Origin: a virus
Direction: 5' to 3' (one strand)
Length of the DNA: 45,293 nucleotides
Virus record (IMG/VR): IMGVR_UViG_3300022918_000005
Span: 1 to 45,293 of that record
Position 1 is the stretch's first letter, and every line of letters begins with the position of its first letter. The translations under genes and the position numbers were made by a program. The notes beneath the pieces are model-generated. The model had not been told where the DNA came from. It did not search any database and saw only the letters and a program-made list of their open reading frames with translations. Shown here piece by piece: positions 1-7,588 of this stretch.

Positions 1-40
1 CGACGATCCGCTTGAAAAACATGTTTTCGTCGAGGTTCAT
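1..40 (-). CDS. Partial duplicate: N-terminal 13 codons of the collagen-like protein
   Basis: This is the repeated start of the gene that is complete at 44547-45206. The ATG (38-40) overlaps the TGA (37-39) of the next gene. It should not be counted as a separate gene once the contig is circularised. Confidence 0.8.
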   Translation of the reverse strand, partial: MNLDENMFFKRIV

Positions 41-127
41 GGCGCGTCCAATCCGGCCACCAGGGACCAGGCCGAGTCGCCCATCCACACGTTGTTCGCT
101 GCCCACGTCGAGGTCTGGCGGACAAAG
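1..127. repeat. Terminal direct repeat, left copy (circular contig overlap)
   Basis: Bases 1-127 are identical to 45167-45293. A terminal repeat of 127 bp on a contig that otherwise reads continuously across the join (the collagen-like gene and the next hypothetical gene overlap there by ATGA) is best explained as an assembly overlap of a circular or circularly permuted molecule. It may not exist in the virion. Confidence 0.9.
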
Positions 128-366
128 CGGCCCTTCTGGTCCGGGCCGTAGGTGATCGCGATCTGGTTGCCGTCGGTGTCGTACTTCGGTTTGCAGGGCA
201 GCGAGCCGAGGTCGAACATCACCTGGCCGGTGGACTCGGTGATGAGGCCAGCGCCAGCGGCCGGGGCCGTCCGGTCGGCGTAGGTGCCGTCGGAGAGTCG
301 CACCAGTGCGCGGGCTTTGCCGTCGCCAATGCCGAAAGTGATTTTGTCGGGGAATTCGTCTGCCAT
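37..366 (-). CDS. Hypothetical phage protein, upstream of collagen-like protein
   Basis: A 109-residue protein beginning MADEFPDKITFGIGDGKARA. I do not recognise the family. It is not membrane-bound and has no signal peptide; the composition suggests a small beta-rich domain (many T, G and D). The reading frame is open far upstream, but the ATG at 364-366 has a GAGGCG Shine-Dalgarno-like stretch, whereas the upstream part reads as arginine- and serine-rich antisense-type sequence. Its stop overlaps the start of the collagen-like gene by ATGA, so the two are translationally coupled and may act together as virion decoration or fibre parts. That role is inference from position only. Confidence 0.75.
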   Translation of the reverse strand: MADEFPDKITFGIGDGKARALVRLSDGTYADRTAPAAGAGLITESTGQVMFDLGSLPCKPKYDTDGNQIAITYGPDQKGRFVRQTSTWAANNVWMGDSAWSLVAGLDAP

Positions 367-448
367 GGTGCGCCTCGCTGGTGGTGGAGGGTTAGCGGGA
401 GGGCAGACGGATTTTACCTTGGGAAACGCGGAGGAATCTAGCGAATTG

Positions 449-769
449 TCACTCCACCGGCCATCCATCCAGACCGATCTGCACCTTGGGCCGATAGGTG
501 CGCCCGTTCTCGTGTGCGGTCTTGGCGAGGTGGTGGGGGTGGCAGATCGTTTGCAAGTTCTTGGGGTCGTCGATCTGGTCATCACGCCACCCCATCTGTC
601 CGGCCTTCGCTTTGCTGACGATGTGGTCCACCTCGCGGCCTGCTGTAACCCGCCCTTCGGCCTTGCACACCTGGCACATGCCCGTGTCGCGGGCCAGCAC
701 CTCGGCCCGGACCTTCTCCCATGCATTTCCATAGCCACGGTTGTGGCGACTTTCCTTTGACCAGGCCAT
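449..769 (-). CDS. HNH endonuclease
   Basis: A 106-residue HNH nuclease. The core reads R-EVDHIVSKAKAG-Q-GWRDDQIDDPKNLQTICHPHHLAKTA: His of VDHI, Asn of KNLQ and His of HPHH make the beta-beta-alpha metal fold. A CQVC pair lies upstream and may bind zinc. Start at 769 (MAWSKESRHNRGYG) is chosen for the AAGGA eight bases upstream; an ATG 19 codons earlier is less likely. Small HNH proteins of this type in HK97-like phages assist terminase at packaging, and this one lies at the front of the late genes, so a packaging role is plausible. The alternative is a free-standing homing nuclease. Confidence 0.88.
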   Translation of the reverse strand: MAWSKESRHNRGYGNAWEKVRAEVLARDTGMCQVCKAEGRVTAGREVDHIVSKAKAGQMGWRDDQIDDPKNLQTICHPHHLAKTAHENGRTYRPKVQIGLDGWPVE

Positions 770-840
770 GTTCTGTTGTCCTTGTAAAAATTTACGTCTT
801 GATGTTCTGTTTGTTTTATTTTGCAACTTGAGGTGCTTGA

Positions 841-960
841 CTCTTGACTTGACACCCTGTCTTCTAGACAGGGGTTAGTCAAAGTCAAAAGTCAAACAGC
901 TAACCTGACCTTTGACTTTTGACTTTGACCTAATAAAACACGTCAAAAGTCAAGTCAAGT
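841..960. other. Iteron-like repeat cluster, candidate replication origin
   Basis: An AT-rich non-coding stretch between the primase-helicase and HNH genes. It is dense in GTCAAAAGTCAA-type units on both strands: 878-896 and 911-929 form a perfect 19-bp inverted repeat with a 14-nt loop, and further units lie at 942-959 and 843-853. A separate hairpin CCCTGTC/GACAGGG sits at 855-861/867-873. Repeated short units beside a replication gene are typical of origins where an initiator binds; a regulatory array is the other option. Confidence 0.5.
930..958 (-). promoter_or_regulatory. Candidate leftward sigma70-type promoter
   Basis: On the minus strand TTGACT (953-958) and TATTAG (930-935) are 17 bp apart, inside the repeat cluster. 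It would transcribe the HNH gene and the late genes beyond. The many TTGACT-like repeats make chance matches to a -35 element likely, so this is tentative. Confidence 0.35.
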
Positions 961-964
961 GTAA

Positions 965-3166
965 TTATTCGCACGCAGTTTTCGGCAAACTAAGTACGCC
1001 TTGGATCTCGATCACCTCGCCTCGATCGATCATCTTGCGCAATGGGCGGGTGATAAGGGCCTTCCAGCTGGCACTTTCAACGCCGGTTGCCGGCAGTGGG
1101 GTGATGGCCCTGACGTCATCACAAAAGGTATCCATCTCGACTTCGCCCGACAGGTAGGTGGCCAACTGCTCCAGTATCCGGGCTTCTACCTTGCTCGCCT
1201 TGGACTTCGGTTTGTCGGAGTCCGGCGCCGAATCGGCCAGGTGCTCGACCACGCACGAGGTGATGTCCTCGCCGTCCTCGTCCTCCCCCAAAGGCACCGT
1301 ATGCAACTGGAAGCCGAACTGCTTGCCGTCCTCGCCGTCCTTCTGCTTGGTGACCTTGGCGCCGCGTGTCTTGGTGTTGCTGGTGACCTGGATCTCGGTG
1401 TCCACCGCTGCACGTAGCGCGGAGCTGCCGCGCGCGCCGGCGGCGTCGTCCTTACCGCTGTGGTGGACGAGGATGACGGTGGCCTTTGTCCTGCTCTGGA
1501 TCTTCGCGCACTGGGCCACCACTTCGCCCACGTCCTTGGCATCGTTCTCGTTGCCGCCGACCATTACGCGAGCGTAGGTGTCCATGACGATGAAGGAGAT
1601 AGGTCCGAAGGCTTTCAGGTCTTCGATGAGCTCGTCCACCTGCAACTTGTCGCGGAGGTTCGGCGCATTGGCGATAAGCCCCATACCCAGCTCGGACGGG
1701 GCCACGTCGTGCTGCTCGCAATACGCCTCCAGCCGATTGCGAAAGCCCCCAGCGCCCTCGGCCACTACGTACACTCCACGGCCCTGCACCACCCGCGCAC
1801 CGCGCCACGGCAGGCCGCGCGCAATGGCCGCGCACATATCGAAGGTGAAGAACGATTTTCCCGATCCGCTGGCGCCGTAGACCATCACGAGGCTTTTCTG
1901 TGGCAGCACGCCTTTGATCAACCACTTGGGCGCCGGCCGTCGCAAGAACTGCTCGGGGGTCTGCGGGGCGAACCGGCGCGACTTGATCGGCGCCAGGTCG
2001 CGGCCGACTACTTCGGCGTCTGGATCGGGCCCGAGATCGTCGAACTCGTCCGAGCCGGCCACCGCCTGCGGCTCGCCGACGGACATCTCGGGCGTGCCCC
2101 CGCCGAGCAAATCCTCCAGCGTCGGTTCGCTTTCCGGCTCGGCGTCATCGTCAAGATCCATATCGTCAAAAGACAGATTCAGATCGTCGCGGATCGCCTT
2201 GGCCTTGGCCTCGCCAGCGCCGGCACTGTGTTTCCACAAGTAGCGCAACGCCTTATCGTAATCCTGGCCGCGATGGTTGAGGGCGATCTCCAACGCGAAC
2301 TCGTTCGATTCCAAAAGCGAAAAAATCTCTTGCCGATTGCACCCCGAGCGGCCGAGCTCAACAGCCACCCTAAACAGCACGCGCGAATTGTCCGTCGTAC
2401 CCACCGGCGCGCCTTCCGCAAAGAAGTTTGCCACGTTGGGGGTGAGCTCCAAGTCGGACAAATCCGGCATGTCCATGGCGGAAAGAAGCGGCGGCAGGTG
2501 CAAATCCAGCACGTCGGCGCTTTGCAGCTTCTTCCGGTACTTCGCCACCAGAACGTCGACCGAGCCCGCGCGCGGCGCCCGCACGTCTTTCGGCGCGCCG
2601 TCTATGTACTGCCCGGTGATGGTGACGAACCGGGCCTTAACGCCGCCATATATCTCCACGCCCTCATCGATATTGATGCAGTCGCGGGCCAGGGAATACT
2701 CGGCCACGGCGCGCAACCCGGTGCCGGACGGCGACACCTCGGCATATGTGTCCAGCTGGGCGAGCACCTCAGCGGCCCACGGTTCGATTACGCCGGTCAG
2801 CGGGTCGCGGCAATGGTCGAGGTCGACGCCGACGAAGCGGCCGGGCTCGAAGGCGTCGGCGGCGGAGCCCTCGGTCTTGTCGCCGGTCAGCACATAGCCC
2901 ACGCCGGCGAACTTGTCCGGCGCGGCCAGGTAAGCGGCCATGGCGGCATCGAACGAAGTCCACCCGCGCGTCGAGTTATTGGCCAGCTTGAAAGCAGGAC
3001 GATCGGCGCGATACGGGATCTTCCCGTACTTGCCTTGGCCGCCGAGCGCTTTGGGGTTCCAGACGGCGGCCCACGGCGCCCAGCGGCGTTCGGCTTTCAG
3101 CGCGGCCGGAATATTTTCAGGGATTACGGGCAGGATCGGCGGCAGTTGGGCGGGCGTGGTCATCAT
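965..3166 (-). CDS. Bifunctional primase-polymerase / AAA helicase (replication protein)
   Basis: A 733-residue fusion. Residues about 20-215 look like an archaeo-eukaryotic primase-type domain: FVGVDLDHC (Asp115, Asp117), SPSGTGLR at about 145, and GGVKARFVTITGQ at about 174. Residues about 330-385 are a very acidic linker. Residues about 405-620 are a RepA/KaiC-like ATPase: Walker A GASGSGKS (431-438), Walker B FIVMDT (Asp529) and VILVHHSGK at about 564. The protein probably primes and unwinds phage DNA together with the PolA on the other arm. The start overlaps the stop of the upstream nuclease gene by ATGA. The nearby repeat cluster at 841-960 fits a replication origin. Family assignment is strong; exact polymerase activity is not shown by sequence. 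Confidence 0.9.
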   Translation of the reverse strand: MMTTPAQLPPILPVIPENIPAALKAERRWAPWAAVWNPKALGGQGKYGKIPYRADRPAFKLANNSTRGWTSFDAAMAAYLAAPDKFAGVGYVLTGDKTEGSAADAFEPGRFVGVDLDHCRDPLTGVIEPWAAEVLAQLDTYAEVSPSGTGLRAVAEYSLARDCINIDEGVEIYGGVKARFVTITGQYIDGAPKDVRAPRAGSVDVLVAKYRKKLQSADVLDLHLPPLLSAMDMPDLSDLELTPNVANFFAEGAPVGTTDNSRVLFRVAVELGRSGCNRQEIFSLLESNEFALEIALNHRGQDYDKALRYLWKHSAGAGEAKAKAIRDDLNLSFDDMDLDDDAEPESEPTLEDLLGGGTPEMSVGEPQAVAGSDEFDDLGPDPDAEVVGRDLAPIKSRRFAPQTPEQFLRRPAPKWLIKGVLPQKSLVMVYGASGSGKSFFTFDMCAAIARGLPWRGARVVQGRGVYVVAEGAGGFRNRLEAYCEQHDVAPSELGMGLIANAPNLRDKLQVDELIEDLKAFGPISFIVMDTYARVMVGGNENDAKDVGEVVAQCAKIQSRTKATVILVHHSGKDDAAGARGSSALRAAVDTEIQVTSNTKTRGAKVTKQKDGEDGKQFGFQLHTVPLGEDEDGEDITSCVVEHLADSAPDSDKPKSKASKVEARILEQLATYLSGEVEMDTFCDDVRAITPLPATGVESASWKALITRPLRKMIDRGEVIEIQGVLSLPKTACE

Positions 3167-3738
3167 GCGCCGCCTTTCTCGCCGAACTCGAAGCGGGCAC
3201 CGCGCGCCGCGTACAGCGCATCCTGAAACGGGCCGGGTCGGGGGGTAGCGCCGCGCGCGGCATGATCAGCGTTATAGGGGGCACTGTGCAGCGCGAAGCC
3301 CTCTTGGTCGTGGTCAGGTGACAGCCAGCCAAACCCAAGAACCACACGCCACTCGTCGGAGGGTCCGAAATAAGCATGGGCCGGGCATTCCAGCACCGTG
3401 GCGCCGTCGTCGCGGCTGTAGAAGATGACGCCGTTGCGATCCGGCATGCCCTCGGTACAGTAGACCGGATACCCGGAGTGCTGCACCAGGCGCCGCGCCT
3501 TCTCGCGGGTCACATCGTCGATGCTGTCGGGCTTGACCTCGACCCACATTTTCCAGTCAGGCAACCAGAAGTCCGGGAGGTAGCGCAGCCCATTGCCCAG
3601 CTCGAACCCCTCGGGTTCATAGGACCATTTGATTTTCAGGTGATCGAAGAATTTTGCCCAGCGGGCTTCCAGGCGGGAGCGGAAATTGTAGCCTTGATAG
3701 CGCGTAGTGATGGCGCGCAGCGGATTGCTCTTTTGCAT
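3163..3738 (-). CDS. PD-(D/E)XK nuclease-like protein (DUF1064-like)
   Basis: A 191-residue protein. FRSRLEARWAKFFD near residue 20, YLPDFWLP near 55 and WVEVKPD near 65 give the E...D...ExK arrangement of small PD-(D/E)XK nucleases; phage proteins of this kind resemble Holliday-junction or very-short-patch nucleases. The C-terminal third (FGWLSPDHDQ onward) has no motif I recognise. Start at 3738 (MQKSNPLRA) is preferred: the longer frame runs back through a terminator. It is probably the first gene of a unit with the primase-helicase, with which it overlaps by ATGA. A role in recombination or DNA breakdown is inferred. Confidence 0.78.
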   Translation of the reverse strand: MQKSNPLRAITTRYQGYNFRSRLEARWAKFFDHLKIKWSYEPEGFELGNGLRYLPDFWLPDWKMWVEVKPDSIDDVTREKARRLVQHSGYPVYCTEGMPDRNGVIFYSRDDGATVLECPAHAYFGPSDEWRVVLGFGWLSPDHDQEGFALHSAPYNADHAARGATPRPGPFQDALYAARGARFEFGEKGGA

Positions 3739-3777
3739 ACGTTTCTTTCTGAGTAAGTACAGCGTCGGGGAGAGTAT

Positions 3778-3793
3778 TCGGAAAATTCCGAAC
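3778..3793. promoter_or_regulatory. Short palindrome upstream of nuclease-primase unit
   Basis: TTCGGAAAATTCCGAA has 7-bp arms and a 2-bp centre. It lies 40 bp before the nuclease start and just after a terminator, where a promoter would be expected. An operator is possible, but no convincing -10 box was found. Confidence 0.3.
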
Positions 3794-3830
3794 TGCCCCA
3801 AGCATACCCCACCACCCCAAGCGAGCGCAA

Positions 3831-3860
3831 CAAAAGAAAAAGCCCGCACGTGGCGGGCTT
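3831..3860 (-). terminator. Rho-independent terminator (leftward)
   Basis: On the minus strand AAGCCCGC-CACGT-GCGGGCTT is followed by TTTCTTTTG. It sits nine bases past the stop of the 3870-4472 gene and separates the methyltransferase-containing unit from the nuclease-primase unit. Confidence 0.8.
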
Positions 3861-3869
3861 GGGTTTCGG

Positions 3870-4472
3870 TCAAGCCTCCTCGACCCCCATCTCCTGGGCC
3901 ATCTTGAGCAGCTTATTGGCCAGCACCACCAGCTCTCGCGCCGGGGTGCCGGGCGGCACGGCCACGTCGATGTGGCGCGTCTTGACGTGCTGGACATCGG
4001 GATTGTCGGCGGCCCGCCGGCGCTGCGCCCGGCTCGATCCCGTTGGCGCGGGAACGGCGGCCGGCGGGGCGGCGGCGGCGGGTGCGGCACCCACATAGAC
4101 GCCGACGGCGTCCATGGTGTCGAGCCGCAGCGGGGCCAGGAACTCCACCAGCGCGGCGATGGCGCCGGCCGGGGCCAGGCTCCCGACCGTCTTGCCAACG
4201 CGGCGCGCACCGATCTTGTCGAACAACGCGGCCGAGCGGCCAATGCGCCGCATCACGGTCTGGTAGGCTGGATCTTCGTGGTTGAGGCATGGCCGGCCGG
4301 CGTCGGAGTAGACACCGCGCAGCTCGCGTCGGGCGTCGAGCGACGCGCCGCCGAGGGTGTGGAAGACGAACAGGGACACGGCCAGTTCGGCCTGGAGTGC
4401 CTTGGAGGACAGTGCGAACGCGCCGGACAACGCTTTGACGCAGGCGGTGAAATCGTGGGAGGGGGTGGACAT
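3870..4472 (-). CDS. Hypothetical phage protein, 200 aa
   Basis: A 200-residue protein of unknown family, beginning MSTPSHDFTACVKALSG. The N-terminal 100 residues look helical (ALSSKALQAELAVSLFVFHT). A proline/alanine-rich linker lies at about residues 130-150, followed by a basic patch RAQRRR and a C-terminal helical segment (TPARELVVLANKLLKMAQEM). Start at 4472 is fixed by a strong AAGGAG six bases upstream; the in-frame ATG further up contains that site. The gene ends directly before a terminator. A DNA-binding or accessory replication role would be a guess. Confidence 0.7.
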   Translation of the reverse strand: MSTPSHDFTACVKALSGAFALSSKALQAELAVSLFVFHTLGGASLDARRELRGVYSDAGRPCLNHEDPAYQTVMRRIGRSAALFDKIGARRVGKTVGSLAPAGAIAALVEFLAPLRLDTMDAVGVYVGAAPAAAAPPAAVPAPTGSSRAQRRRAADNPDVQHVKTRHIDVAVPPGTPARELVVLANKLLKMAQEMGVEEA

Positions 4473-4576
4473 GATGGGACTCCTTCTCAAAAGTGATAAA
4501 TCGGAGTTCCATCATGCGCCGGCGCGCGGCCGGCGGTTTGATGATTGTCAGGTGGGCGGGGGACGGATATCAAGGA

Positions 4577-6004
4577 TTAGATCAGGTCGCCGAGGTATTC
4601 CACCTGGGCACGGCCCTCCGCGATGTCGGCGTACTCGGGCGTCAGCTCGATGCCCGTCATGACGAAACCCTCTTGCAGGCCGGCCACGATGGTGGAGCCG
4701 CTGCCGGCGAAGATATCGAGTGACCGGCCGCCGGGCGGCGTCACCAGGCGCAGGAGGTAGCGCATCAGCGCCAGCGGCTTGACCGTCGGGTGGGTGTTGC
4801 CAGGTCCGCGATCCGACTTGCTGGCCTTGGCACAATAGAAGAAGCGGGCGGCGCTACCCGTGCCGGCGTCGCGCAGTTCGCCCGGCTCATCGGCCATACC
4901 CCAGTTTTCTCCGTCGCGTTCGCCGCGCTTAAGCGTGCGAGCCTGCCCACTGCCGTTAGAGTCCGGGAACGCAGCCAGCACCTCGTCGCTGCCGTCGTGG
5001 ATCAGGTTAGCGGGCCAGCGGCCTTCCGGTTGTACGAACTCACCAGCAGGGCGCGCACCGGGGGCGGACATGCCCAATGCTGCACCCGTACGCTCATCCC
5101 CCGGCATCGGGGCGGCCTTACCTCCAGCGGAGTAGGTTCCCCCGTTCAGGTTGTCGCTCGTCTCCACCCTGCAGCCGTCGATATTCAGCGCCCCCGTACC
5201 ATGCGCCAGCACGTTGGCCGCGACGGTGCCAATCAGCGGCTTGCGCGCCACGCAGATCGGTTCATGCGCCGGTTTCAGGGCGGTGCCCCAGCCTTCCCAC
5301 TGGCGGGCGGCGTCGGACCCCGCCCCTGTGATGGCGAGATGGGTAACCCCCCGGTCATTTTCTTGACCTGGTGCTACTGCCAGTTTGGTGCCGGGCTTGA
5401 TGCCCAGCACTTCGCGCTCGTACTGCACACGCTCTACCCGCTCTTTCCATTTTTCATCGAGGCCGAGCAACGGCTGTAAGATCGCCCATTGCTCGACGGT
5501 CGGGAAGCCGTAGCCGTTGGCCCAATTCACTGAGCTGCCGCCATGGTTGACTTCACCGAACCATCCACCGGCTGCGCAGATCTTGGAATGGGTTAGCCCC
5601 AGCGCTTTACGGCGCGCTTCGTAGTGCTCGGCGAATTCAGCGAACGGTGCCTGCCCTGGCGGACCGGCCTTGTCAATGGCCTTGCTCACGTCCAGCGACT
5701 TGGGGAAGCCCGAGCCGTACACCCACATGATCTGGTCGCGCACCTCGAAACCGGCGTCCTCGATAGCGCACGTCATGCGGTGGTAGGTGCGCGAGCCGGA
5801 GAACGCCAACAGGTGGCCGCCCGGTTTCAGGACGCGCAGCGCTTCGCGCCATATGGCGACGTTGTTCGCGATACCGGTGGCGTCCCAGGCTTTGCCCATG
5901 AAGCCGAGCTCATACGGCGGGTCCGTGACGATGCTGTCAAAGGAGGAATCAGGGAGGGTGCGCAGCACCGCGAGGCAGTCGCCCCGGAGGATCTCGTAGC
6001 TCAT
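4577..6004 (-). CDS. Site-specific DNA methyltransferase (N6-adenine or N4-cytosine, beta class)
   Basis: A 475-residue methyltransferase. The catalytic motif TDPPY is at residues 27-31 and the SAM-binding motif DIFAGSGST at about 430, with a long target-recognition region between them. This order (catalytic first, SAM motif last) is the beta class, and DPPY points to amino-methylation of A or C. HPTVKPLALMRYLL precedes the SAM motif as usual. No restriction nuclease is next to it, so it is probably an orphan phage enzyme that protects phage DNA or regulates it. The start at 6004 overlaps the upstream stop by ATGA. Target sequence cannot be read from the protein. Confidence 0.93.
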   Translation of the reverse strand: MSYEILRGDCLAVLRTLPDSSFDSIVTDPPYELGFMGKAWDATGIANNVAIWREALRVLKPGGHLLAFSGSRTYHRMTCAIEDAGFEVRDQIMWVYGSGFPKSLDVSKAIDKAGPPGQAPFAEFAEHYEARRKALGLTHSKICAAGGWFGEVNHGGSSVNWANGYGFPTVEQWAILQPLLGLDEKWKERVERVQYEREVLGIKPGTKLAVAPGQENDRGVTHLAITGAGSDAARQWEGWGTALKPAHEPICVARKPLIGTVAANVLAHGTGALNIDGCRVETSDNLNGGTYSAGGKAAPMPGDERTGAALGMSAPGARPAGEFVQPEGRWPANLIHDGSDEVLAAFPDSNGSGQARTLKRGERDGENWGMADEPGELRDAGTGSAARFFYCAKASKSDRGPGNTHPTVKPLALMRYLLRLVTPPGGRSLDIFAGSGSTIVAGLQEGFVMTGIELTPEYADIAEGRAQVEYLGDLI

Positions 6005-6285
6005 TTCGCCACCGCCGCGCAAGGCCCATCATGCCCAGCGGCGCGCGTGCAGCGCCAACCGGGTGGCGGAAGGGTGCAGCCCACCGCGAACATAGCCTTG
6101 AGCTGATTTTCGGCCCGAGCGTGATCTGGCGGTCCGTTACGGTGGATGGAGTCGCGCAAGGCACGACGCCGCACGATGCCGGCCCAGTTGTCCGCCGCCT
6201 CCAACAGTTCCAAGATCTTGCGCGGGCGCACCAGCGCCAGCAGGGCGAAGGCGATGAACAGGCCGAATAGTTTAATTCGCATCAT
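6001..6285 (-). CDS. Small membrane-anchored phage protein
   Basis: 94 residues. It starts MMRIKLFGLFIAFALLALV, a hydrophobic segment followed by RPRK, so it is probably an N-terminal membrane anchor or signal. The C-terminus PGWRCTRAAGHDGPCAA is a Cys-Thr-Arg...Gly-His-x-Gly-Pro-Cys motif seen at the ends of many small phage proteins of unknown function and may bind metal. AGGAG seven bases upstream fixes the start at 6285. It overlaps both neighbours. Confidence 0.72.
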   Translation of the reverse strand: MMRIKLFGLFIAFALLALVRPRKILELLEAADNWAGIVRRRALRDSIHRNGPPDHARAENQLKAMFAVGCTLPPPGWRCTRAAGHDGPCAAVAK

Positions 6286-6493
6286 GGGTTTTCTCCTGGA
6301 TAGTTTTGTACTCGGCACGCAGCTGGTTATCGTGCTGCTCGTCAAACGGCTTGAAACCGCGACTGCACCGGCATTCCGTCATGTACCGTTCGGCGGCGGC
6401 TTCAACCCCTTCTCCCGGCACCACGGGCAGTTTGCCGGTCAGTATGCACAAACAGCCCTTCTCAAAATAATCTTTAGTGTCTTCGGCTTTCAT
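6272..6493 (-). CDS. Small hypothetical protein, 73 aa
   Basis: 73 residues with four cysteines (GCLCIL and ECRCSRG) in two close pairs, which could bind a metal. It is otherwise unrecognised. It overlaps the upstream gene by ATGA and the downstream gene by 14 bases, so it is part of the leftward early operon. Confidence 0.65.
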   Translation of the reverse strand: MKAEDTKDYFEKGCLCILTGKLPVVPGEGVEAAAERYMTECRCSRGFKPFDEQHDNQLRAEYKTIQEKTHDAN

Positions 6494-6744
6494 TTCGCCA
6501 CGCCCTCTCGATGGGTGGAGTAGGGTACTCCGGGGACCACGAAAGTATTGCCATCGCCGGCCCCTACTGGAATGCGCTTCTCAGGGTTGGCCAACATGAC
6601 TTCGATGATCGCCTGCGCGAGATTGCGCAGCTTCACGCCAGCGAAACCGTCGATCACGAAATTGGAATTCGGGGCGAGGGCGTTGGCCCGCTTCATCACC
6701 TCGGAAACGAGGCGTTCAACTTCTGGCTGTTGTGCGGTGGTCAT
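6490..6744 (-). CDS. Small hypothetical protein, 84 aa
   Basis: 84 residues, begins MTTAQQPEVERLVSEVMKRA, probably helical; no family recognised. ATG at 6744 is preferred over a TTG four codons earlier because GGAG lies at the right distance for the ATG. It belongs to the leftward early operon. Confidence 0.65.
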   Translation of the reverse strand: MTTAQQPEVERLVSEVMKRANALAPNSNFVIDGFAGVKLRNLAQAIIEVMLANPEKRIPVGAGDGNTFVVPGVPYSTHREGVAK

Positions 6745-6746
6745 GT

Positions 6747-6986
6747 CTATCTCCAAAGTAATTTCAAACGCGACGCCTTGACGTCAGGGTGGATGCGGCC
6801 GGCGCAGATAGCGCGCACGGTGTTGGGGTGGAGCAAGGTGCCGTATCGCTCGATGCACTGGGCGATCGACAGCAGGCCGACTTCATAGTCCCAGCGCACA
6901 GCGGCCACCAGGCGCGCCGGGGTGGGGTTGCCGGCCGTGCGCGGCGGGATCAGCCGGGGGATGACGAGAGGGGGCTGGGTGGTCAT
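6747..6986 (-). CDS. Small putative helix-turn-helix protein, 79 aa
   Basis: 79 residues. GLLSIAQCIERYG-LLHPNTVRAICAGRIHPDVK resembles a helix-turn-helix of the kind found with phage HNH or regulatory proteins, but the match is by eye only. The start at 6986 overlaps the upstream stop by ATGA. It could be a minor early regulator. Confidence 0.6.
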   Translation of the reverse strand: MTTQPPLVIPRLIPPRTAGNPTPARLVAAVRWDYEVGLLSIAQCIERYGTLLHPNTVRAICAGRIHPDVKASRLKLLWR

Positions 6987-7204
6987 GGCGCGCGCCTGTT
7001 CCATGCCGCGATTGCCTCAGCCAGAGTCGCGCGATAGCCGCCACTGGCCCCACAGCCCCGATTAGTAAAATCGCAGATCACCGCGCAAGAGTCGGCGTCA
7101 CCCTCACCGAAAAAGGTGTTTTCTTCGGAATCCCAAGTTACTCGGCCCGACTTCGCCGCACCACAGAACGGGCACGGTTTAAGCTCAACAGGCGCGGCGC
7201 TCAC
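6983..7204 (-). CDS. Lar-like restriction alleviation / zinc-ribbon protein
   Basis: 73 residues. KPCPFCG at residues 9-15, later cysteines (CAVIC, GCGASGG) and the C-terminus AIAAWNRR are the hallmarks of the Lar family, in which a zinc ribbon precedes a conserved tryptophan. In lambdoid phages Lar moderates host type I restriction; here that role is inferred. It starts with GTG overlapping the repressor stop (GTGA), so it is cotranscribed with the repressor-like gene. Confidence 0.78.
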   Translation of the reverse strand: MSAAPVELKPCPFCGAAKSGRVTWDSEENTFFGEGDADSCAVICDFTNRGCGASGGYRATLAEAIAAWNRRAP

Positions 7205-7551
7205 AGATCACCCCCGACGCCCATCGAGCTGCGCACCTTCGGCGACACCAGGTCGTTGCGCGGGATGCCGAATTGCATTTCGATCTCCTTGGCGCGCGCC
7301 AGCGGCACGTAGCCCTGGCGCAGCCACTGGCCCACGGCCTGGCGGGTGACGCCCAGCGCCACGGCCAGCTTGTTCCAGCTGCCGGCCTTCTCGACGGCCT
7401 TGTCCACCGCGCTGGTGGCGCGGGGCACTGGTTCGTCAGCGGCGAGCCATTCCTTGAGCTGGGCCTTCGTGGCATGGACGGACTTGATAAAGGGGCCGAT
7501 GCCGCCGATGTGGGCGATGGCCATCTGCAGGCCGGTTTGTTTCTTGGTCAT
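7201..7551 (-). CDS. YdaS/Cro-like helix-turn-helix regulator (putative repressor)
   Basis: 116 residues. Residues about 50-105 match the YdaS/Cro type of HTH: AGSWNKLAVALGVTRQAVGQ with the recognition helix TRQAVGQWL, then the usual VPLARAKEIE helix. The N-terminal 45 residues (AIAHIGGIGPFIKSVHATKA) may be a second, degenerate copy of the fold. It is the second gene after the leftward promoter at 7760-7788 and faces the divergent early region, the position of a phage repressor. It is the leading candidate to bind the CTTGCR sites there and at 15308, 17328 and 20702; that link is inference. No cleavable (LexA-type) C-terminal domain is present. Confidence 0.82.
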   Translation of the reverse strand: MTKKQTGLQMAIAHIGGIGPFIKSVHATKAQLKEWLAADEPVPRATSAVDKAVEKAGSWNKLAVALGVTRQAVGQWLRQGYVPLARAKEIEMQFGIPRNDLVSPKVRSSMGVGGDL

Positions 7552-7588
7552 GGTGTTTTCCAGGTGATGCCCGCCGGCGGGCGGTGGT

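Noticed and set aside
37-888. A 283-codon open frame on the minus strand covering the HNH gene
   Set aside because: Only the last 109 codons look like protein; the upstream part is the shadow of the HNH gene and of the repeat cluster.
1460-3226. A 588-codon open frame on the plus strand
   Set aside because: Antisense to the primase-helicase, whose motifs are complete; composition is typical of a shadow frame.
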